From: GCA-2720865 sp047630275
Lineage (GTDB): Bacteria; Bdellovibrionota; Bacteriovoracia; Bacteriovoracales; Bacteriovoracaceae
Length of the DNA: 64,000 bases
Assembly (NCBI GenBank): GCA_047630275.1
Contig: JBLHVN010000001.1
Span: 1,488,001 to 1,552,000 of the forward strand
Direction of reading: 5' to 3'
Shown here one piece after another: positions 42,185-54,100 of the stretch. Within the stretch, counting starts at the first letter, position 1. The number at the start of each line of letters is the position of its first letter. A program made the translations under genes and the position numbers. The notes under the pieces were generated by a model. It was given only the letters and a program-made list of their open reading frames with translations, had not been told where the DNA came from and did no database searches.

Positions 42185-45100
42185 ATGTCGCATTTAAGCA
42201 GTATTCTACTTATTGGAATAGCGTTACTTTTTGGTTGTGGAAAGTCCAGCCAAGTAGCAAAAAGTTTCTTCTCTCAGACCCGAGACGTGAACGTAAGAAT
42301 CGTTCCTCTCACCGCTGCGGGAACTTACCTGACCGGAAATGAGGTTAGGTTTAACGTGGTTTTTGATGAAGAGGTAACTCTAGAGAGGAGCTTCGATTTT
42401 GCAGTGAATTCTGGGGGAACTGCTAGCTGTTCTAGCCTTTCTAGTTCAAAGGAAGTCCTATGCTCCTATACGGTTTCTACTGGGGAGAGTTCTTTTGACC
42501 TAGATATAAACTCCAACACCAGCTTCTTAGACCTAGATGTGGTGAAGGCCACCTCTGATAATATGTTCTTAAACTTTATCCCTCCGAGGGATCATAGTTC
42601 AGGTGCTCTTAATGAGATTGGTACCTATATAGTCGATGGACTCGATTTAAATATCACCTCCCTCGAGTTTGCTTCATCTGACGGAAGTTATGGAATAGGG
42701 GATCAGGTACTCTTAGACGTTCATTTTAATTATGATGTTAGTTTAACTGCTGGAGTAGTGCCTTCAAAATTTTTACTAAATACCGCACCTACACAACAAG
42801 AAGCAATATTTTCAACTATCGTTGATACAAATACTATTCGTTATGCCTATACGGTTTTGTTAACAGATACTTCTGCAAGTCTAGCAGTTCTAAGCGGTGG
42901 AATCTTTAGCATTGAAGGAGATGTTTTTAGCAATACCCACGGAAGAGCTGTAACCCCTGATTTCAGCCTTTCGTCTACCGCAATTAACGGCTCGATTAGC
43001 GTTGATGGAGTTAGGCCGCTCCTAACGAATATAACTATATCTGAAGCCGATGGTTCATATGGGCTAGGGGACGTGATTAACTTTGAATTATCTTTTGATG
43101 AATCTGTAAGAGTAGATACGACTTCTGGAACTCCATCAATAGAATTAGAAACGGGGGTCACTGATCGATTCGCGGTTTTTACTTCAGGCAGCTCTAGTTC
43201 CACACTCGGTTTTCAATATACAGTTCAAGCGGGTGATAGCTCTAGTGACTTATCTCACAAAGCAGTTTCGAGTTTAGTTTTAAATTCCGGATCCTTAACT
43301 GATCTCGCTGGAAATTCATTATTAAGCTTGGACTTACCAGGACCTGCTGCCTTGCTGGCTAGCCGATCCGTAGTTATTGATTCAGTGGCACCTAGCATTT
43401 CTTCTGTCTCTTTCTTAACTGCAGACGGTACATATAATATAGGGGATAAAGTTTACGCCGAGGTTACTTTTACTGAAAACGTCGATGTGAACTTTACTAG
43501 TGGAACCCCTAGCTTAGAACTTGAAACAGGAACGATTGACCGTACGGCAGTTTATACTTCCGGGACTGGTACAGCTAAACTTACCTTTGAATACACTGTC
43601 GTTACTGGGGATAGTTCAAATGACCTAGACTATAAAAATACAACGAGTTTAAACCTTAATGGCGGCGTGATCACGGACGGTGCTGGAAACAATAGTGACC
43701 TTACTCTTCCTGCCGTTGGCACTTTATCCGGATCCCATAATATTATCATTGACGCTTCGACCCCCACCCTTAGTTCCTTAAGGTTCCTATCAGCAAACGG
43801 AAGTTATGGGGTTAGTTCAACTGTTTCTATGGAGCTTGTTTTTGATGAGAGTGTTTATGTTAGTGGAGGGGGTAACCCTCAATTAGAACTAGAAACAGGA
43901 ACCACTGATCAATTTGCTGTATATTCTTCTGGTAGCGGAACCACAAGTTTAACTTTTAACTATATTGTACAAACTGGGGATACCTCCGCTGATTTAGACT
44001 ATAAGGCCATCTCTTCTTTAAGTTTAAATGGAGGATTGATAGCAGATAATGCGGGTAATGCTGCGGACTTAACCTTATCTGCCGTAGGGACCTTAGCTTC
44101 GGCTCATAATATTGTTATAGATGGAATCATTCCTTCTGTTACAAACATTAGTCTTTTAGAGTCTGATGGCTCTTATGGTGCAAGTAATTCTATTAGTTTC
44201 GTTTTAAGTTTTAGTAAAAATATTGATGTTGATATAACGGGCGGAACTCCTTCTATTGAATTAGAGACAGGAGTTGTTGATAGAAGCGCTGTCTACTCCT
44301 CTGGAACTGGAACGAGCTCTTTAACTTTTTTATACAGTATATTAGCGGGAGATACGTCTTCTGATTTAGATTATAAAACAACTAATAGTTTGAGTCTTAA
44401 TGGAGGAACTTTAAGAGATTCTGCCTTAAATAACTCACAAACTAGCTTACTCCCTGTAGGAACACTGGCATCTAATCACGGTATAGTAATTGATACGACG
44501 GCACCTACTTTATCATCTATTCAAATCTCAACGGTAGATGGCCAATATGGAGCGAGTGAGACCATCACATTTCACTTAAACTTCTCAGAAGAAATTATCG
44601 TTGATACTACGAGTGGGATTCCCCAATTAGAGTTGGAGACGGGCACAGTAGATAAATTTGCTACTTATTCTTCTGGTTCTGGTACTAGCTCTTTGACCTT
44701 TAATTATGTAGTTGAAAGCGGGGATAGCTCTAGTGATTTAGACTACAAAGCGACAACATCTTTAAGTGAAAATGGCGGATACTTAAAAGACGCGGCTCAA
44801 AATAGTGCAGTCTTAACTCTACCAGCTGTTGGGGTTCTCGCTGCAGCCGAGTCCATTGTTATTGATGCCATTTCGCCTACAATATCATCTCTTCAAATAT
44901 TAACTGCGGATGGAACTTATGGCACTAGCTCCACAATTAGTTTTGAAATTGGCTTCTCAGAAATAGTAAATATAAACTCAACGTCTGGAACACCAAGTTT
45001 AGAGTTAGAAACTGGTTTAGTTGATGAACAGGCGATTTATACTTCAGGAAGTGGAACAAGCCTTTTAACTTTTCAGTATACTGTCCAAAATGGGAATTCA

Positions 45101-48100
45101 AGTTCTGACCTTGACTATAAAACTACCACATCTCTTAATTTAAATAGTGGGTTGATCAGAGACGGAGCTTCTAATAATGCTGTACTGACTCTTCCTGCTG
45201 TTGGAACACTCGCCGCTGCCGAAGCTGTAGTTATCGACGCATCTGATCCTTTTATCAACAGCATTCAAGTTCTAACTCCTGATGGCTCTTATGGTGTTAG
45301 TTCATCTATAAGCTTTGAACTTCAATTTAACGAATCTGTTTTTGTTAGCACCTCCGGAGGGAGTCCTCGCCTTGAATTAGAAACAGGAACTACTGACCAG
45401 TTTGCCACTTTTTCATCTGGGTCAGGGACTTCAAATTTAACCTTTGAATATATAGTAAACTCTGGAGATTTATCCGGTGACTTAGATTATAAGGCGACGA
45501 CTTCTTTAGAAGTAAATGGCGGAAGCATAAGAGACAGCTCATCTAATAATGCTGTTTTAACTCTTCCCGCGGTGGGTACTTTAGCGGCAGCAGAAGCTGT
45601 TATTATTGATGGGGTATCTCCTAATTTAAGTTCGGTTTCTATTACAACTTCCGATGGCTCTTACGGAGTTAGTCAGTCTATAAGCTTTGAGTTGTCTTTT
45701 GACGAGTCGGTGTATGTAAGTACTGCGGGAGGAACCCCTCAATTAGAACTTGAAACTGGTGTAACTGACAGGGTTGCGATTTATACTTCTGGTTCAGGTA
45801 GTAGTATTTTGACTTTTGAGTATATAGTTCAGGCTGGTGATATTTCTTTAGATTTAGATTATAAAAGTATTAATAGTTTAATTTCTAATGGTGGAAGCAT
45901 TCAAGACTTATCCTCTAACAATGCAGTCTTGACATTACCTGCAGTTGGAACCTTAGCTTCAGTGGAGGCGGTTGTTATTGATGCTGCACCCCCAAGTCTG
46001 TCTTCACTTTTGATTGCAACGGCAGATGGAAGCTATGGAGTTGGTCAGAGCATTAACTTGGAACTTACTTTTACTGAGTCTGTCTTTGTAAGTTTAGGGG
46101 GAGGAACTCCCGCGCTTGAATTAGAGACAGGTGTAACTGATCGCTTCGCAACTTATACCTCTGGATCTGGTAGTAATATCTTAACTTTTTCTTATACCGT
46201 TCAGGCAGGGGACTCAACACTAGATTTAGATTATAAGGCTACGACTAGTCTAGGTTTAAGCGGTAGCACTATTAGAGATCAAGCTTTGAATAATGCCGTC
46301 TTAACTCTTCCTGCAGTTGGAACTCTAGCGGCAAGCGAGGCCATAGTTGTAGACGGAATAGCACCTGATGTTGATTCTCTTTTGATTTCAACGGTAAATG
46401 GTAGTTATGGTGTCAGCCAAAGTATTAGCTTTGAGATTACTTTTAGTGAGTCAATCTTTGTAAGTGGAACTCCTCAACTCGAATTGGAAACTGGCTCCAC
46501 GGACCGCTTTGCAAACTATACTTCAGGTTCTGGAAGTAGCGTTTTAACTTTTGAGTATATTGTTAACTCAGGAGACAGTTCATCTGATCTTGACTATAAG
46601 GCCACCACTAGCTTAACAGAAAATGGTGGAAGTATAAGAGATGCAGCTTCAAACGATTCTGTTCTAACTCTTCCTGCTGTTGGAACTCTGGCAGCAGCTG
46701 AGGCTATTGTAATCGACGCCGCGGCACCAAGCGTAAGTTCACTTTTAATTGCAACTGCTGATGGAAGTTATGGCGTTAGTCAGACAATTAATTTTGAATT
46801 AACTTTTAATGAATCAGTTTTTGTAAGCGGAACGCCTCAGCTAGAGTTAGAAACTGGGGCCACGGACCGCTTTGCAAATTATACTTCTGGATCTGGAAGT
46901 AGCGTTCTAACTTTTGAGTATATTGTTAACTCTGGAGATAGCTCAAATGATCTTGATTATAAGGCCACTACAAGCTTAACAGAAAATAGCGGAAGTATAA
47001 GAGATGCAGCTTCAAACGATGCTGTCTTAATTCTTCCTGCTGTTGGAACTCTTGCTGCAGCTGAAGCCATAGTTATTGATGGAAGCCCTCCAAACGTAAG
47101 TTCGATTTTAATTGCAACTGCTGATGGAAGCTATGGAGTTAGTCAGACAATTAATTTTGAATTAACTTTTAATGAATCAGTTTTTGTAAGCGGAACGCCT
47201 CAGCTAGAGTTAGAAACTGGGGCCACGGACCGCTTTGCAAATTATACCTCTGGATCTGGAAGCAGCGTTTTAACTTTTGAGTATATTGTTAACTCTGGAG
47301 ATACTTCAAATGATCTTGATTATAAAGCGGCAACTAGTCTAACTGAAAACTCTGGGAGTATAAGAGACCTTGCTTCAAACGATGCTGACCTAACTCTTCC
47401 TGTCGTTGGTACTCTAGCTGCCTCAGAAGCGGTCATAATTGATACAACTTCGCCTCAAGTCAGCGCAATCTTAATTTCAACTGCTGATGGAAGTTATGGT
47501 ACTAGCCAGACAATCAGTTTCGAAATCACTTTTGATGAATCAGTTTTTGTAAGTAGCTCTGGAGGGACTCCTAGTTTAGAGCTTGAAACTGGAGTGACGG
47601 ACCGCTTTGCCAACTATACGTCTGGTTCAGGAAGTAATACCCTAACTTTTGAGTATATTGTAGCTAATGGTGATGTTTCAACTGACCTTGATTATAAAGC
47701 AACTTCAAGTTTGACTACAAATGGTGGGAGCTTACAAGATGCTTCTTTAAATGACTCAGTTTTAACTCTACCTGCTGTTGGGACATTGGCAGCAGCTGAA
47801 GATATTGTAATTGATACCACCACACCAAATATTTCTTCCATTCGTTTTATAAACTCTGATGGTAATTACAAAATTGGAGATGAAATTCTTCTTGAAGTAA
47901 ATTTTTCTAAAGTAGTGACGGTTAATCTTGCTGGAGGTACACCTGATATAGAACTTGAGACGGGGACAGTCGATAGAAAAGCTATTTATGCCTCAGGAAC
48001 TTCATCGAATAATTTAACCTTTAAATATACTGTTTTAGCTGGGGATTTAAACTCAGATTTAGATTACAAATCCACTGGAGGTCTAGTTTTAAACGGAGGA

Positions 48101-51100
48101 ACTATCAAAGATAGCTTATCAAGAGATGCTATCTTAACACTTCCTGCAGTTGGAACTTTAGCTACGGCAAGTGCGATAAATATCGATGGAGTTGTTCCAA
48201 ACTTAAACTCTTTAGAAATTACAACCATAGATGGAATATATGGGATAAGTCAGAGTATTAGTTTTGAATTAACTTTTAATGAATCAGTTATTGTAAGCGG
48301 AACTCCTCAGCTTGAGTTAGAAACTGGGGCCACGGACCGCTTTGCAAATTATACTTCTGGATCTGGAAGTAGCGTTCTAACTTTTGAGTATATTGTTAAC
48401 TCTGGAGATAGCTCAAATGATCTTGATTATAAGGCCACTACAAGCTTAACAGAAAATAACGGAAGTATAAGAGATGCAGCTTCAAATGATGCTGTCTTAA
48501 CTCTTCCTGCTGTTGGAACTCTTGCTGCAGCTGAAGCCATAGTTATTGATGGAAGCCCTCCAAACGTAAGTTCGATTTTAATTGCAACTGCTGATGGAAA
48601 TTATGGAGTTAGTCAGACAATTAGTTTTGAATTAACTTTTAATGAATCAGTTTTTGTAAGTGGAACGCCTCAACTTGAATTAGAAACAGGAGCCACGGAC
48701 CGCTTTGCAAACTATACTTCGGGATCTGGAAGTAGTGTTTTAACTTTTGAGTATATTGTTAACTCAGGTGATTCTTCATCTGATCTTGATTATAAGGCAA
48801 CCACTAGCTTAACAGAAAATGGGGGAAGTATAAGAGATGCAGCATCGAATGATTCTGTTCTGACTCTTCCTGCCGTTGGAACTCTAGCCGCAGCCGAGGC
48901 CATTGTGATCGATGCAGCGGCACCAAGCGTAAGTTCACTTTTAATTGCAACTGCTGATGGAAGTTATGGTGTTAGTCAGACAATTAATTTTGAATTAACT
49001 TTTAATGAATCAGTTTTTGTAAGCGGAACGCCTCAGCTAGAGTTAGAAACTGGGGCCACGGACCGCTTTGCAAATTATACTTCTGGATCTGGAAGTAGCG
49101 TTCTAACTTTTGAGTATATTGTTAACTCTGGAGATAGCTCAAATGATCTTGATTATAAGGCCACTACAAGCTTAACAGAAAATAACGGAAGTATAAGAGA
49201 TGCAGCTTCAAATGATGCTGTCTTAACTCTTCCTGCTGTTGGAACTCTTGCTGCAGCTGAAGCCATAGTTATTGATGGAAGCCCTCCAAACGTAAGTTCG
49301 ATTTTAATTGCAACTGCTGATGGAAATTATGGAGTTAGTCAGACAATTAGTTTTGAATTAACTTTTAATGAATCAGTTTTTGTAAGTGGAACGCCTCAAC
49401 TTGAATTAGAAACAGGAGCCACGGACCGCTTTGCAAACTATACTTCGGGATCTGGAAGTAGTGTTTTAACTTTTGAGTATATTGTTAACTCAGGTGATTC
49501 TTCATCTGATCTTGATTATAAGGCAACCACTAGCTTAACAGAAAATGGGGGAAGTATAAGAGATGCAGCATCGAATGATTCTGTTCTGACTCTTCCTGCC
49601 GTTGGAACTCTAGCCGCAGCCGAGGCCATTGTGATCGATGCAGCGGCACCAAGCGTAAGTTCACTTTTAATTGCAACTGCTGATGGAAGTTATGGTGTTA
49701 GTCAGACAATTAATTTTGAATTAACTTTTAATGAATCAGTTTTTGTAAGCGGAACGCCTCAGCTAGAGTTAGAAACTGGGGCCACGGACCGCTTTGCAAA
49801 TTATACTTCTGGATCTGGAAGTAGCGTTCTAACTTTTGAGTATATTGTTAACTCTGGAGATAGCTCAAATGATCTTGATTATAAGGCCACTACAAGCTTA
49901 ACAGAAAATAACGGAAGTATAAGAGATGCAGCTTCAAATGATGCTGTCTTAACTCTTCCTGCTGTTGGAACTCTTGCTGCAGCTGAAGCCATAGTTATTG
50001 ATGGAAGCCCTCCAAACGTAAGTTCGATTTTAATTGCAACTGCTGATGGAAATTATGGAGTTAGTCAGACAATTAGTTTTGAATTAACTTTTAATGAATC
50101 AGTTTTTGTAAGTGGAACGCCTCAACTTGAATTAGAAACAGGAGCCACGGACCGCTTTGCAAACTATACTTCGGGATCTGGAAGTAGTGTTTTAACTTTT
50201 GAGTATATTGTTAACTCAGGTGATTCTTCATCTGATCTTGATTATAAGGCAACCACTAGCTTAACAGAAAATGGGGGAAGTATAAGAGATGCAGCATCGA
50301 ATGATTCTGTTCTGACTCTTCCTGCCGTTGGAACTCTAGCCGCAGCCGAGGCCATTGTGATCGATGCAGCGGCACCAAGCGTAAGTTCACTTTTAATTGC
50401 AACTGCTGATGGAAGTTATGGTGTTAGTCAGACAATTAATTTTGAATTAACTTTTAATGAATCAGTTTTTGTAAGCGGAACGCCTCAGCTAGAGTTAGAA
50501 ACTGGGGCCACGGACCGCTTTGCAAATTATACTTCTGGATCTGGAAGTAGCGTTCTAACTTTTGAGTATATTGTTAACTCTGGAGATAGCTCAAATGATC
50601 TTGATTATAAGGCCACTACAAGCTTAACAGAAAATAGCGGAAGTATAAGAGATGCAGCTTCAAACGATGCTGTCTTAATTCTTCCTGCTGTTGGAACTCT
50701 TGCTGCAGCTGAAGCCATAGTTATTGATGGAAGCCCTCCAAACGTAAGTTCGATTTTAATTGCAACTGCTGATGGAAGCTATGGAGTTAGTCAGTCAATT
50801 AGTTTTGAATTAACTTTTAATGAATCAGTTTTTGTAAGTGGAACGCCTCAGCTTGAATTAGAAACTGGGGCCACGGACCGCTTTGCAAATTATACTTCTG
50901 GATCTGGAAGCAGTATTTTAACCTTTGAGTATACTGTTGTAGCAGGGGACACCTCTTCTGATCTTGATTATACTTCAACAACAAGCCTCGGGTTAAACGG
51001 GGGAAGTATCAAAGATGCGGCTATGAATGATTCAGTCTTAGATCTTCCCGGTCTAGGAACATTAGCAGCTGTAGAAGCTATTGTAGTTGATACTACTAGT

Positions 51101-54100
51101 CCTACAATTAGTTCTCTATTAATTGCAACTAATGATGGTAGTTATGGGGTAAGTTCAACTATTAGTTTTGAATTAACTTTTAATGAATCTGTTTTTGTAA
51201 GTTCGGCGGGAGGAACACCTCAATTAGAACTAGAAACAGGGACGACAGATCGTTTTGCAACCTACACTTCTGGTTCCGGAAGTACAGTTCTAACCTTTCA
51301 ATATACAATTGAAGCTGGAGACAGTTCAGCTGATTTAGATTACAAAGCGACAACAAGTTTAAATTCTAATGGAGGAAGTATTAGGGATCTTGCATCTAAT
51401 GATTCAGATCTAACACTTCCTGCTGTCGGCACATTAGCTTCCTCAGAAGCAATTAATATTGATGGTAATTTACCTAATGTAAGTGCAATTCAAATACTTA
51501 CTTCAGATGGCTCTTACGGAGTTAGTTCTACTATTTCACTAGAGTTAACATTTAATGAATCTGTTTTCGTAAGCTCAGCGGGAGGGACACCTAGTATAGA
51601 ACTTGAGACTGGAGCCACAGATAAATTTGCAACTTATACTTCAGGAAGTGGAACAACGAAGCTAACTTTTGAGTACTTAGTAGAAACAGGAGATAGCTCT
51701 TTAGACTTAGATTATAAAACAACGACAAGTTTTGTTTTGAATGGAGGCTCTATAACGGACGCAGCTTCTAATAGCGCAGATTTAAATCTACCTGTGGTTG
51801 GAACACTTGCAGCAGCTGAAGCCGTTATTGTTGATGGTGTCCAGGCTAATATAGGTTCAATTAGCTTTTTAACAGGGGACGCTACCTATGGGACGAGTGC
51901 TTCAATTACCTTAGAATTAGATTTTGATGAAGTGGTTGTTGTAAGCGGTACCCCTTCTTTGACTTTAGAAACAGGTGGGGTTGATAGATTAGCCAATTTT
52001 ACCACTGGATCAGGGACCGATAAATTGACTTTCGAGTACATAGTTAACCTAGGTGATACTTCAAGTGATCTAGACTATTCTTCTACAGGAGCTTTAAGCC
52101 TAAATACTGGTAGTATTAATGATGAAGCCGGTAATAGTGCTATATTAACATTGCCAGCCGTTGGGACCTTAGCCGCTGCTTCCGCAATTGTTATCAATAC
52201 GGTTACCCCTTTCACTTTTGATATCGACTTTACGACAGACTCTGATTATACGGTCACTTCTGGCTCTATTAGCTTCTCTGGAACGACAGCTGACCTTTTA
52301 GCAAATGATCAAGTAGATGATGCTGACGATGCAACAGGTTTTGCAGGAGGAACTAAAGATAATGTTGAATGGAATGGAGGTAATAGCGGAGTTTCAGTTA
52401 GCGCTTCAACATTTAATAAAGGCACCAACGAAAAGTTTTTAACTTATGATTCATTAGTTTTATACGCCAATTTAGATGAGGCAAATAAAGTTGATAGTAG
52501 TACTATTACTTCTACCATCGGGGCTAATGGAACACTTAATACTGGTGATGGTGGAACAAATAAAAATTCTACAGGTATTGTAAATAATGCCATTAGTTTT
52601 GATGGTGTTGATGACTATATAAACTTTGGCAATCCTGCTGAGCTAAAGTTCGAACCAAAGAATGACTCATTTACAGCTATAGCATGGATAAAAGTAGCAA
52701 ATGGAAACTCTGGAGTCGTTCTTTCGAGAAGAGTAGGAACGAACCTTAATTATATTGTAGAGGTTGACGGTTCTGGATATTTAAGATGTGCCTCCGGAAC
52801 TGCATCGGTTTTAAATACGGATATTAGAGTTGATGATGGAGCTTGGCATCAGGTAGGGATAATAAATGATTCATCAGGAACTGGCACTTATGGCTGTATA
52901 ATAGATGGGAAGTATTATCGTTGGATAAGGGATAATAGTATTGCTTCTCCTGTAACCGTTGAGTTTTTAGTGGGAGCTAGAAATAATGCCAGCTCTGGAA
53001 CTTATACTGACTTTTTTCAAGGAGATGTTGACGAGGTTCAGGTATGGAATAGGAAACTCTCTATTGCTGAAGTTAACTCTATGTTTGAAATCAAAAATGA
53101 TATAGTAAAAGCAGGACATTTTTATTCAAGAATAATCGATGCTGGATCTAGTCAGTCGTGGACTACATTAAAGTGGAGAACAAGTGAGCCTATCGGGAAA
53201 GACCTCCTTCATTCAAATCAAAGTGAAGATGTAAGCTCCACTGAATATGGAAGCGATTCAATCACTGGACTTATGACAGATAACGTACTCCTAACTCCGT
53301 TTGATGATAATACAAGTTATGTGGGAACTGCAAATGAAGTCTCTGATAAATCGACTAGCTCTAACGATGGATCTGCCTCTGGAAATATCTTAGTATTTAA
53401 AAATTTAGAAAGTAGAAAAGGAAACGCTCTCCATATTGGACCAGGTTTTTCAAACCCTAAAAAATATATAGACTATTCTTCACCAGCCAATATGAATTGG
53501 CAGCCAGATACGGATGAATTCACTCTTTCCGTTTGGTTCAGTACTATCCCTTCAATGAATGGAACGCTGTTTTCTAAAAGAGCGGGTACTCTTGAGCAGT
53601 ACCAAGTTTTCTTATTAAGTGGACAGATTGGAGTTTACTCTGGTGGCGTGCTTTATTACACGGGAGCCTACATAACTGATAATCATTGGCATCACGTAAG
53701 TTTACGAAACTTTGACGATGCGGGGGTTAAAAAGTTTCAGGTCTACTTGGATGGCAATCAAGTAGGGGCAACGCAAACGTCTGGGTCAGAAATGGCTCCT
53801 AATGCAGGAGTTCTTTTAGGGGCTAGAGTTCAAAATAACGATGGATCTGGGATAACTTTTGATATTAAGCCCGCCTATTTTGAAGAATTCTCTGCTTGGG
53901 ATAGGGCCTTAAGTGCTACAGAAATATTACACCTCTACAAGAGAGGAAAGAACAACTTGAAGTTTCAAATTAGAAGCTGTGACGATGATGCTTGCGATAC
54001 AGAAGTATTTGTAGGGCCAGATGGGACCAACAAAACCTACTTTTCTGAATCTAGTAATAAGAACGGCTCGGGTATTCCAAATACAGGAGCACCATCGGTG

